A DNA stretch of 36,465 nucleotides from FEN-1219 sp036274615. Lineage in GTDB: Bacteria; Pseudomonadota; Gammaproteobacteria; Steroidobacterales; Rariloculaceae. Under the pieces are notes generated by a model that had not been told where the DNA came from, searched no databases, and was given only the letters and a program-made list of their open reading frames with translations. Shown here piece by piece: positions 17,123 through 24,839 of this stretch (positions are counted from its first letter, which is position 1; each line of letters starts with the position of its first letter). The stretch spans positions 1-36,465 of the forward strand of contig DASUFK010000275.1 of the NCBI GenBank assembly GCA_036274615.1, read 5' to 3'. A program made the position numbers and the translations under genes.

Positions 17123-17749
17123 TTAGCCGCGCGGAGGCTCTTCGTTGGGCGGCGCTGGCGCGCCCTCCGCATGCGGCGCCCCGCTTCCCTCCTCCGTCTG
17201 TTCGCCGACCTCGATTTGTCCGCCGCCCATCGGCGGCGGCGGGGCCACCTTGTCGTGAGCGACGTACAGCTCGAGCACCTGATTGTCCGTCAGGGACGAG
17301 ACGGACGAGAGCCGGCACTGCGATCTGACGCGCTGTGCGGGACTGTTGCCCGGCGGGACTACGGAGCTCTGCGCAAGCGGACCGCCGTCGACCCCGATCT
17401 TGAGATCGCCGGAGCAAACACGCAGATCGCGGAGCCCGCTGTTGGGTAGCGGCGCGCTCAGGACATCGGGTTGCGTCGGAGTCAGCGCGTCGCTGCTCGA
17501 GCGAAAGACTATTTCCGGGGCGAACGTGAGGTCGCAAAACGTGCCGTAGAGCTGCACCTTGAATGCACAGCGCTGCGCGCCGACGTAGACCACCAACGTC
17601 GTCGCGTCGAGCACCTCGAACTCGCGAACGTCACGCTCGAGAAAACACTCCGATACGCTGCAGGCCCGATCCACCGGCTGCGTCGCGTCGATTTGCGTGC
17701 CGGCACAGCCGGACACGAGCAGCGCGACGACGACTGCCGTGAGCCTCAT
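17123..17749 (-). CDS. DUF6491-like lipoprotein with Pro/Gly/Glu-rich tail
   Basis: A 208-residue protein with a lipobox (LLVSGC, lipidated Cys at about residue 15). The first 130 residues look like a small DUF6491-type domain: conserved cysteines in ACSVSECFLER, QRCAF, GTFCDL and RVCSGD, followed by SQCRLSSV. The last 50 residues are low-complexity and rich in Pro, Gly and Glu (APPPPMGGGQ, EGAPAPPNEEPPRG). The function is unknown. It follows the GDPD gene by 138 bp on the same strand. Confidence 0.75.
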   Translation of the reverse strand: MRLTAVVVALLVSGCAGTQIDATQPVDRACSVSECFLERDVREFEVLDATTLVVYVGAQRCAFKVQLYGTFCDLTFAPEIVFRSSSDALTPTQPDVLSAPLPNSGLRDLRVCSGDLKIGVDGGPLAQSSVVPPGNSPAQRVRSQCRLSSVSSLTDNQVLELYVAHDKVAPPPPMGGGQIEVGEQTEEGSGAPHAEGAPAPPNEEPPRG

Positions 17750-17887
17750 GAGGATTCCTCTCTTCCGGGCACTCTAGGTCAGGTTCAGCTCGGTCCGCAA
17801 GACACGCGAAGGTGCGCTGTCGCGCCCCCTTTCTACTGCGAATCGGAAAGTGCGAGCTCGCCTGGCGGCGCCGGGCAATCGGAATGT

Positions 17888-18859
17888 TCAGCCGACGCGA
17901 GCGCTCCGCAATCGATCGCGCGTGCGAACGGCGACGTCGGGGTGGTCGCAAAAGACACCGTCGACGCCGATGCGCTCGAAAAACCATTCGAGCATTTGCT
18001 CGAGGCTCGGGGCGTATGCCGGAAGATCGTCGCGGCGAAACGTGTATGGATGGAGCACCAGCCCGGCGGCGTGCGCGTTTGCCACGATCGGGCTCGCGTC
18101 GATCGGTGCGCGCTGTTCCGCGGCCGTGCTCGGCACCACAAGCTGGGAGTAATGCGGTCCAAGCCCTTGCGCGAATTCGGCGATCCGCCTCAGTCCCTCG
18201 GACGTCAGCAGCTCGGCGCCTGCTCGATCCCGGTCGACGAGCTGCACGAGGTTTAGGCGACAGCCGAGAGCAGTTCGCACGCGGTGCAGCTCCGCCGGAT
18301 CGAAGCACTGCACGAACACCGCGTCGTCCGCAGTTCGATAGCCGTGGTCCTCGAGCTTGCGAAGCAGAAGCGACGCGAGGTCGATACCGTGACGTGAATG
18401 CCAAGCCGGGTCCTTGATCTCGGGATAGATGCCGACCCGTCGCCCCGTGGAGCGGTTCAACCCGTGCACGAGCTCGAGCTCCTCGTCGAGTGTTGCGATG
18501 CGGAGTCCTTTCATGCCTTGCGGAAATCGCGCCGGATAAACCGAGTCGTTCGTGCCGTGCCGGCGCCGCTCGCAGATGTCGAGCTGGCGAAGCTCTGCCA
18601 CGTCGAAGTCCACGGTATAGAAGCGCCCATCGGCTCTGCGCCGCTCGGGATAGCGCTCGGCCACGTTGGTGACGTCGTCCAGATAGATGTCGTGCAGAAC
18701 GACGAGCTCGCCGTCGCGCGTGGCGATCACGTCCTGCTCCAGGAAGTCGGCGCCGAGGCCGTAGGCGAGCGCTTTTGCTTCGAGCGTGTGCTCCGGTAGA
18801 TAGCCGCTGGCGCCGCGATGCGCGATGACGATGGGGGCAGCGCCGGGTTGCCGCGTCAC
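17888..18859 (-). CDS. Cytosolic glycerophosphodiester phosphodiesterase (GlpQ-like GDPD)
   Basis: A 323-residue TIM-barrel phosphodiesterase. Family residues are in VIAHRGASG (H14, R15), LEQDV (E41, D43), LVVLHD (H56) and YPEIKD. The closing FCDHPD fits as well. It resembles GlpQ in sequence, including the long loop before YPARFPQG, but has no signal peptide and starts nearly at the barrel, so it should act in the cytosol. The GTG at 18859 overlaps the stop of the TIR-like gene (GTGA), which implies translational coupling. An upstream extension of this frame lies inside the TIR gene and is rejected. Confidence 0.92.
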   Translation of the reverse strand: MTRQPGAAPIVIAHRGASGYLPEHTLEAKALAYGLGADFLEQDVIATRDGELVVLHDIYLDDVTNVAERYPERRRADGRFYTVDFDVAELRQLDICERRRHGTNDSVYPARFPQGMKGLRIATLDEELELVHGLNRSTGRRVGIYPEIKDPAWHSRHGIDLASLLLRKLEDHGYRTADDAVFVQCFDPAELHRVRTALGCRLNLVQLVDRDRAGAELLTSEGLRRIAEFAQGLGPHYSQLVVPSTAAEQRAPIDASPIVANAHAAGLVLHPYTFRRDDLPAYAPSLEQMLEWFFERIGVDGVFCDHPDVAVRTRDRLRSARVG

Positions 18860-19308
18860 ATCTTGAATTCGATCACGTCCCAACGTGCGGTGTTCTCGTG
18901 ACGAGCCTGACGCCGCACTGCGTCGGCGATCACGCGCTCGTTCCAGTCGACGACTTCGGCCGCGCGCTTGGCAAGCTCGGCCGGAACTTTGACGGTGCCG
19001 CCGAACGGCGGCAAGACGACGAGCGGCAGCTCGGAGGCCTGCGCGACATCCATTTGGTACGCCGTCCAATACTCGTTCTCGAGATAGAGAGAGCTCAGCA
19101 CGATGACCACTTCCGCGATCTTCATCTGCGACCTGTACGCCTCTTTGATCGCTTCCTTCCCTCCGGCTGCCGGCGGATGATCGGGAGTGCTGCAGTTGCG
19201 GTAGAAGAAGTTGGCGGTGCTCTCGAGGTATTCGAATACGCGATGATAGTCGGCGTGACTTGCGAACCCGTGCGTCACGTAGATGCGGAATGGATCCTTT
19301 GCCGACAT
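18856..19308 (-). CDS. TIR-like domain protein (MTH538/ThsB type), Gln at catalytic position
   Basis: A 150-residue stand-alone TIR-like protein. FRIYVTHGFASHADY is the first strand and loop, YRNCSTPDHP matches the YKNYSVP-type segment of the MTH538 family, and VVIVLSSLY with LPLVVLPPFG are later strands. The family includes ThsB of Thoeris phage defence. In TIR NADases a Glu lies four residues after a conserved Trp; here W81 is followed by Q85 (codon at 19054-19056). The NAD-cleaving activity may therefore be lost. The ATG at 19308 gives the family-typical N-terminus; a longer form from 19368 is possible. It is coupled to the GDPD gene by a 4-bp overlap. No ThsA-like effector is nearby. Confidence 0.82.
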   Translation of the reverse strand: MSAKDPFRIYVTHGFASHADYHRVFEYLESTANFFYRNCSTPDHPPAAGGKEAIKEAYRSQMKIAEVVIVLSSLYLENEYWTAYQMDVAQASELPLVVLPPFGGTVKVPAELAKRAAEVVDWNERVIADAVRRQARHENTARWDVIEFKM

Positions 19309-19467
19309 GGGAATGCTCGTAAAAGTAGCGTTCTTTTGGACCCTACTACCGGCGAAGCGCCTTTGCAACGAACCGGTCCCAACAATGCGAACGAGGTAAC
19401 GGAACGCGCGTAGGGCGCGAGCAAATGTCTCTCAAACGGTCGTTGGCGTCCGGTACACTAAGGACAG

Positions 19468-20223
19468 ATGCGGCTCCTCTTGTACAACATTCGCTACGGA
19501 CTGGGCCTGGGCTCCGAGCTTCATTGGCCCCTTCCGGGAATGGGTTATCTCCTCGGCAATCGCGGCAACTTGCAACGGATCACCGACTTCATCAAGGCTC
19601 AGGATCCGGACATCGTCGGCCTCGTGGAGGTGGATACCGGATCGATCCGCACCCGGAGCGTCAATCAGGCGGAAGCCATCGCCAGGTCGCTGGGTCACTA
19701 TTCCGTCTACCAGTGCAAGTACGGGCTGACGTCCGTGAACAACTATCTGCCGATCTTGCGTAAGCAGGGCAACGCGTTTCTCGCGGCGCCGCGTGTGCAC
19801 GGCGAGCGGTTTCACTACTTCGAGAAGGGGATCAAGCGGCTCATCATCGAGCTCGAGCTCGAGGATTGCGCGATCTTTCTGGTGCACCTCTCGCTCAAGT
19901 ATCGCCACCGTCATACCCAGCTCCAGTACCTGCACGATCTCGTCGTCGCCGCGAGCAAGCCGGTGATAATCGCGGGCGACTTCAACACCTTTTGGGGCGA
20001 GCACGAGATCTATCTGTTCATGAAGGCCGCGAAGCTCAAGAGCGCGAACGCGCGCGGGCTGCCGTCGTATCCGAGTCGTTCGCCTCGCAAGGAGCTCGAT
20101 TTCGTGCTGTACGGCAACGGCATCAACGTCACGAATTTCGCCGTGCCGTCCGTCAAGTTCTCCGACCATCTGCCGCTCATCTGCGACTTCGAAGTCGGCG
20201 GCAAGGCGCAAGCAGCGGCGTGA
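19468..20223 (+). CDS. Endonuclease/exonuclease/phosphatase (EEP) family hydrolase
   Basis: A 251-residue EEP-fold metal-dependent phosphodiesterase or phosphatase. The active-site set is complete: N7 in LLYNIRYG, E54 in LVEVD, H140 in LVHLSL, D171 and N173 in GDFNTF, D211 in LDFVL, and D233-H234 in SDHLPL. There is no signal peptide, so it is cytosolic. The substrate cannot be told; the family covers nucleases, sphingomyelinases and inositol phosphatases. AAGGA is just upstream of the ATG. It is divergent from the TIR-GDPD pair and 9 bp upstream of the fadJ-like gene. Confidence 0.9.
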   Translation: MRLLLYNIRYGLGLGSELHWPLPGMGYLLGNRGNLQRITDFIKAQDPDIVGLVEVDTGSIRTRSVNQAEAIARSLGHYSVYQCKYGLTSVNNYLPILRKQGNAFLAAPRVHGERFHYFEKGIKRLIIELELEDCAIFLVHLSLKYRHRHTQLQYLHDLVVAASKPVIIAGDFNTFWGEHEIYLFMKAAKLKSANARGLPSYPSRSPRKELDFVLYGNGINVTNFAVPSVKFSDHLPLICDFEVGGKAQAAA

Positions 20224-20232
20224 GCCGGCGGG

Positions 20233-22263
20233 ATGAGCGTCGAGTCCAAACACTGGCGCCGACGTCTCGATAGCGATCGAATCTGCTGGCTGTCGATCGA
20301 TCGCGCCCACGCCAGCGTGAACACGCTGTCGCAGGAAGTGCTCGACGAGCTCGAGCGCGAGCTCGAGGCGCTGGCCGCGGATTCGCCGAGCGGCCTGGTG
20401 GTGATGTCGGGCAAGAGCACCGGATTCATCGCCGGCGCGGACGTGAAGGAGTTCGCCGGCCTACAAAGCGCGGAGCAAGGCACGCGAGTCGCCGCGCGCG
20501 GCCAAGCGATCCTCGCGCGGATCGCCGGGCTCGGCGTGCCCACGGTGGCAGCGATCGACGGCTTTGCGCTCGGCGGCGGACTCGAGCTCGCGCTCGCTTG
20601 CGACTATCGCGTCGCCGCGGAAGGCTATGAGCGCACCTTGGGGTTGCCGGAGGTGCAGCTCGGCATCCACCCCGGGTTCGGCGGCACCGTCCGCGCGGTT
20701 CGGCTGCTCGGCGCGCCGCTCGCGCTCGACCTCATGTTGACGGGACGGCAGCTTTCGCCCGCCGAGGCGCTCGGCTGCGGTCTCGTGGACCGCGTCGTCC
20801 CGAAGTCGGAGCTCGCCGCGGCCGCCGCAAGCTTCGTGACCCAAAGGCCGAGCCCACGTCGCGCGCCATGGTATCTCGGAGCATTGAGCCTGCCGCCGTG
20901 CAGGCCGTTGCTGGCCCGCATGGTCCGCGATCGAGTGCGCAAGCGCGCCCGGCCGGAGCATTACCCTGCGCCCTACGCCATCGTGGATCTGTGGCAAGCG
21001 CACGGCGGGAGCGGCGAGGCGGCGTATCGAGCGGAAGCGGCGTCGATCGGCGCGTTGCTCGTCACGCCCACGTGCAAGAACCTCGTGCGAGTGTTCGGCC
21101 TCCGGGAGCGGCTCCGGAGCTTGGCTCCCAAGGAGCAAGCCATCCAGCGGATGCACGTCGTGGGCGCCGGCAAGATGGGCGGAGACATCGCGGCATGGTG
21201 CGCGCTGCGCGGCGTGTCGGTGACGGTGCAGGATCGGGCGCGCGAATACGTTGAGCCGGCTCTGGCGCGAGCGAAAGAGCTGTTTCGCAAACGGCTTCGG
21301 GCGCCCGGCGAGGCTGCCGCTGCCGAGCGGCGTCTCACCGTCGATCTCGCCGCGGAGCAGGTGGGATCGGCCGATCTCGTGCTCGAGGCGATCATCGAGG
21401 ATGCGGACGCGAAGCGAGCGTTGTTCCGAGACCTCGAGCAGCGCCTCCCGGACGCCGCGCTGCTCGCGACCAACACCTCGAGCATTCGTCTCGAGCAGCT
21501 TGCCCCCGCCTTGCGCCGGCCGGAGCGATTCGTTGGGCTGCACTTTTTCAATCCGGTCGCCAGTCTGCCGCTCGTCGAAGTCATTCGTGGCGAGTCGACT
21601 GGAGACGCGGCTCTCGAGCGAGCCATGTCGTTCGTTACGCAGATCGGTAAGCTGCCTCTCCCCTGCCGCAGCGCGCCGGGCTTCGTCGTCAACCGGGTGT
21701 TGACGCCTTACATGCTCGAGGCTCTGCGCGCGCACGAAGATGGCTACGCGCTCGAGACGATCGACGCGGCCGCGAAGGAATTCGGGATGCCGATGGGACC
21801 GGTCGAGCTGGCCGATCGCGTGGGCCTCGACGTCGCGCTGCACGTGGCGAAGATCCTTGCCGAAGTGCTGGGCGCCGCGCCCCCCGAGCTGCTCGCCAAC
21901 AAAGTCGCGGCAGGCGAGCTCGGCGCGAAATCCGGCCGCGGATTCTACGTCTACGAGAACGACAAGCCGCAAAAGCGCAGGCCATACCCGCGTCCCGATG
22001 CGGACCTCGCGGATCGACTGCTGCTGCCGTTGATCAACGAGGCCGTTGCGTGCCTCGATGCCAAGATCGTGGACGATGCCGACTTGCTCGACGCGGGTGT
22101 CGTGTTCGGCACCGGCTTCGCGCCCTTTACCGGCGGCCCGATCAACTATGCGCGGCAGCGCGGGTTCGCCGCGGTCCACGCGCGGCTCGAGCAGCTGGCG
22201 CAGCGATTTGGGACGCGCTTCACACCGCACCCGGGTTGGCGGACGCTGCTCGAGCGGACGTGA
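20233..22263 (+). CDS. fadJ: Enoyl-CoA hydratase/3-hydroxyacyl-CoA dehydrogenase, FadJ-like
   Basis: A 676-residue two-function beta-oxidation enzyme, somewhat shorter than E. coli FadB or FadJ. The N-terminal crotonase domain has the oxyanion region GFALGGGLELALACDYR with E118 and E140 at the positions of the catalytic glutamates. The C-terminal dehydrogenase has the NAD loop VVGAGKMGG near 310 and the catalytic His in GLHFFNPVASLPLVEV near 437. The final domain has FGMPMGPVELADRVGLD. No thiolase gene adjoins it, which fits a FadJ-type or stand-alone enzyme better than the fadBA arrangement. Confidence 0.9.
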   Translation: MSVESKHWRRRLDSDRICWLSIDRAHASVNTLSQEVLDELERELEALAADSPSGLVVMSGKSTGFIAGADVKEFAGLQSAEQGTRVAARGQAILARIAGLGVPTVAAIDGFALGGGLELALACDYRVAAEGYERTLGLPEVQLGIHPGFGGTVRAVRLLGAPLALDLMLTGRQLSPAEALGCGLVDRVVPKSELAAAAASFVTQRPSPRRAPWYLGALSLPPCRPLLARMVRDRVRKRARPEHYPAPYAIVDLWQAHGGSGEAAYRAEAASIGALLVTPTCKNLVRVFGLRERLRSLAPKEQAIQRMHVVGAGKMGGDIAAWCALRGVSVTVQDRAREYVEPALARAKELFRKRLRAPGEAAAAERRLTVDLAAEQVGSADLVLEAIIEDADAKRALFRDLEQRLPDAALLATNTSSIRLEQLAPALRRPERFVGLHFFNPVASLPLVEVIRGESTGDAALERAMSFVTQIGKLPLPCRSAPGFVVNRVLTPYMLEALRAHEDGYALETIDAAAKEFGMPMGPVELADRVGLDVALHVAKILAEVLGAAPPELLANKVAAGELGAKSGRGFYVYENDKPQKRRPYPRPDADLADRLLLPLINEAVACLDAKIVDDADLLDAGVVFGTGFAPFTGGPINYARQRGFAAVHARLEQLAQRFGTRFTPHPGWRTLLERT

Positions 22264-22368
22264 AGTTCGTCGGCATGGCCGCCGTGGGCCCTATGCTAGA
22301 CTCCTGAGACTACGCGGAGCCCGTGATCGAACCCTTTTGTCGGCTGTCTCGAACCTCCCCTAGGCCCG

Positions 22369-23415
22369 ATGAGTAAACAAGTCGAAATCGCTCAGCTGAA
22401 GGCCTTGTCCCCCCTTGGTAGCTTGAAGAAGGACAATCTCCACGCTCTCGCGAAGAAGACGAAGGTGAGGGAGGCGCAGCCGGGAGAGGCGCTGTTCCGC
22501 GAGGGAGATTCGGAGAAGCGCACCGTCTACGTTCTGTCCGGGACGGTCGAGCTGCGCGAGGGTGATCGGCCGGCGGGCCGCATCGCCGGCGGCGGCGAGG
22601 ACTCGCGTAATCCCCTGTCGCCGAAGCTGCCTCGGCATCACAGCGCCGTCGCGGTTTCGCCCGTGGAATACGTCACGATCGACAGCGACTTGCTCGACGT
22701 CATGTTGACCTGGGATCAGACAGGCTCCTACGAGGTGTCCGAGCTCCGTGGCGAGACCGGTAACACCGACGACTGGATGACCACGCTGCTGCAGACGAAG
22801 GCGTTTCACAAGATTCCGCCCGCCAACATCCAGGCGATCTTCATGCGCCTCCAGCAGGTCAACTACAAGGGCGGCGACGTCGTCATCAAGCAGGGGGAGG
22901 AAGGCGATTTTTTCTACGTGATCACTCGCGGACGCTGTCTCGTCACCCGCGAGACGCCGCTCAACAAGGAAGGCATCAGGCTCGCGGAGCTCGAGGTCGG
23001 CGATACCTTCGGCGAGGAAGCACTGATTTCCGAGGCGAAGCGCAATGCGACCGTCACCATGGAGACCGACGGCTCGTTGATGCGGTTGGGCAAGGAAGAC
23101 TTTCGCAAGCTCCTGAACGAGCCGATGCTGGACTGGGTCGACGTCGCCGGAGCCGAGAAGATCATCGCGGAAGGCGGTCAATGGCTCGACGTGCGTTTAC
23201 CGTCGGAGTTCGAGGCGTATCACAACGACGGCGCGATCAACGTGCCGCTCTATTTCATTCGTCTGAAGCTGAAGACGCTCGACCCGGCGATCAAGTACGT
23301 CGTCTGCTGCGATACGGGCCGGCGCAGCTCGGCCGGCGCGTTCATCCTGAACGAGCGCGGCTTTCAAACTTACGTGTTGAAGGGCGGCCTCAACCGCACC
23401 AATCTGCAGGGCTGA
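22369..23415 (+). CDS. Double cyclic-nucleotide-binding domain protein fused to rhodanese
   Basis: A 348-residue cytosolic protein. Residues about 10-120 form a degenerate CNB fold. Residues about 138-250 form a second, better one (VIKQGEEGDFFYVITRGR and DTFGEEALI, close to the phosphate-binding cassette). Residues about 255-345 are a rhodanese domain with the active loop CDTGRR led by C314 and preceded by C313. No DNA-binding domain or membrane segment is present. It may sense a cyclic nucleotide and control sulfur transfer or a redox reaction, but this is inference. It is convergent with pilZ, with 3 bp between stops. Confidence 0.87.
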   Translation: MSKQVEIAQLKALSPLGSLKKDNLHALAKKTKVREAQPGEALFREGDSEKRTVYVLSGTVELREGDRPAGRIAGGGEDSRNPLSPKLPRHHSAVAVSPVEYVTIDSDLLDVMLTWDQTGSYEVSELRGETGNTDDWMTTLLQTKAFHKIPPANIQAIFMRLQQVNYKGGDVVIKQGEEGDFFYVITRGRCLVTRETPLNKEGIRLAELEVGDTFGEEALISEAKRNATVTMETDGSLMRLGKEDFRKLLNEPMLDWVDVAGAEKIIAEGGQWLDVRLPSEFEAYHNDGAINVPLYFIRLKLKTLDPAIKYVVCCDTGRRSSAGAFILNERGFQTYVLKGGLNRTNLQG

Positions 23416-23418
23416 AGC

Positions 23419-23757
23419 TCAGAGCGTGTGCGTGGGCTTGTCGCCGCCGAGCGCGCCGGCCAAGTAGTTCTCGATCCGCTTCTGCGTGTTGCCCTGATCT
23501 TGCTCGCTGAACTGCACGCCGATGCCCGCCGTTCGTTTCCCTTGCGCGCCCTTGGGGGTTATCCAGATGACGCGCCCGGCGACCGGGATCTTTTCTTCCT
23601 CGCCCATGACGTTCAACAGCATGAACACTTCGTCGCCGAGCTTGTAGCTCGAGTTCGTGGGGATGAACAGGCCGCCGTTCTTGATGAACGGCATGTACGC
23701 GAGGTAGAGCGCGCTCTTGTCCTTGATCGTCAGTGTCAACAGTCCCGGTTTGCTCAC
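23419..23757 (-). CDS. pilZ: PilZ-domain protein (non-canonical, type IV pilus type)
   Basis: A 112-residue PilZ fold found at the end of the fab-tmk-holB cluster, as in Pseudomonas and Xanthomonas. The RxxxR and D/NxSxxG residues that bind c-di-GMP are absent; the second site reads NGGLFIPT. This is the class that acts in type IV pilus assembly through protein contacts rather than by binding c-di-GMP. IPVAGRVIWITPKG and AGIGVQF are typical. The GTG at 23757 overlaps the holB stop (GTGA). Confidence 0.9.
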   Translation of the reverse strand: MSKPGLLTLTIKDKSALYLAYMPFIKNGGLFIPTNSSYKLGDEVFMLLNVMGEEEKIPVAGRVIWITPKGAQGKRTAGIGVQFSEQDQGNTQKRIENYLAGALGGDKPTHTL

Positions 23758-24839
23758 GATCGCCCTCGGTCTCGGTCCGCTTGAAAACCCACGAGCAGGG
23801 CCTGCAATGCCAACTCCATGTTGATGCCGCCCCCGAGCTGGGTGAGTAGCTGCTCGGCCCTTTCGTAGAGCGCAAACAGCTGCCGTAACGTCAGTTTCGC
23901 CCACGCATTATGCAATACGTCCGCGGCGGGATCTGTGATCGACGTCGAACCCACAGGCACCAGGCGCGCGCGGATCTCCCGGTGTAGCAGGCGGGTGAGC
24001 GAGGCCAACACGAGCTCGACGCTATCGGCTTTCGCCCACGCGTCGGCCAACGACTGGACGTCGGCCTCATCATTAGAAATTAGACCAAGTTTATCGGCTA
24101 TATCATTGGTTTTGTTTAGACTGTCGTCCGAAAGGAGCTCCGCCATGGCCAGCGGCGCTCCGCCGGACGCATGCCAGAGCGCGGCAAATCGGCGCGGCTC
24201 GATTCCTCCTAGCCACGCTCTTTGGGTCTCCGCCGGCGGCGCCGCGATGTCGAGCCGCTGGCAACGGCTCCGGATCGTCGCGGGCAAGCGTTGGGGCAGG
24301 TGACTCAGCAGGAACAAATAGGTGTCGTCGGAGGGCTCCTCGAGGGTCTTCAGCAACGCGTTGGCCGCCGCGATCGTGAGGGCATCGGCGGGCTCGATGA
24401 TCACGACCTTCGCTCGGCCGCCATGCGATTTCAGCGCCAACGAATCGATCGTGTCACGAACCTGCTCGACGGTGATGGTTCGCGGCTCCTTCCCCTTCGG
24501 TTTGGTCTTTTCCTTCTCCTCTTTGTCGTCATCCTTGCGCCTGGGGAATAGCCAATGCAGGTCGGGATGGTGATCGTAGGGCTCGTGTCGCTCGAGCATG
24601 GCAGCGGCCGCCTCGGCCGGGCCGAGCTCGGGCGGGTCGCCGGGGCGGCTTGCGCCGAGCAACCGCTCGGCGAGCACGAGCGCGAGATTGAGCTTGCCGA
24701 TCCCCGCAGAGCCCGACACGAGCCATGCGTGTCCGAGCCGGCCCTGTGCGCGCGCGTCGTCGAGCTGCCCGAGCGCAGGCTTGAGCCACGGACAGAGCTT
24801 GCTCGCGAGCAGCCGCGGACCGGGCCCTGAGCTCGTCAC
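23754..24839 (-). CDS. holB: DNA polymerase III delta-prime subunit HolB
   Basis: A 361-residue clamp-loader subunit. The P-loop is GSAGIGKL (43-50), LLKTLEEPS is the family signature after the sensor strand, and IRSRCQRL follows. Two oddities are visible. The four-cysteine zinc module that normally follows the P-loop is missing: the segment reads ERHEPYDHHPDLHW without cysteines. A highly charged insert (about residues 99-120, rich in Lys, Glu and Asp) sits just after it. Residues 238-258 are encoded by a strikingly AT-rich stretch. It overlaps tmk and pilZ by 4 bp each. Confidence 0.93.
   Translation of the reverse strand: MTSSGPGPRLLASKLCPWLKPALGQLDDARAQGRLGHAWLVSGSAGIGKLNLALVLAERLLGASRPGDPPELGPAEAAAAMLERHEPYDHHPDLHWLFPRRKDDDKEEKEKTKPKGKEPRTITVEQVRDTIDSLALKSHGGRAKVVIIEPADALTIAAANALLKTLEEPSDDTYLFLLSHLPQRLPATIRSRCQRLDIAAPPAETQRAWLGGIEPRRFAALWHASGGAPLAMAELLSDDSLNKTNDIADKLGLISNDEADVQSLADAWAKADSVELVLASLTRLLHREIRARLVPVGSTSITDPAADVLHNAWAKLTLRQLFALYERAEQLLTQLGGGINMELALQALLVGFQADRDRGRS

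Noticed and set aside
18860..19069. N-terminal extension of the GDPD frame
   Set aside because: It lies within the TIR-like gene in another frame and is Arg-rich. The GTG at 18859 gives a compact GDPD that starts at the barrel.
18856..19308. A Thoeris defence system
   Set aside because: A ThsB-like TIR protein is present, but no ThsA (SIR2/SLOG or other effector) is nearby and the catalytic Glu position holds Gln.
19443..19460. TTGGCG and TACACT as a promoter for the EEP gene
   Set aside because: The two elements are only 5 bp apart, and TACACT lies too close to the start codon.
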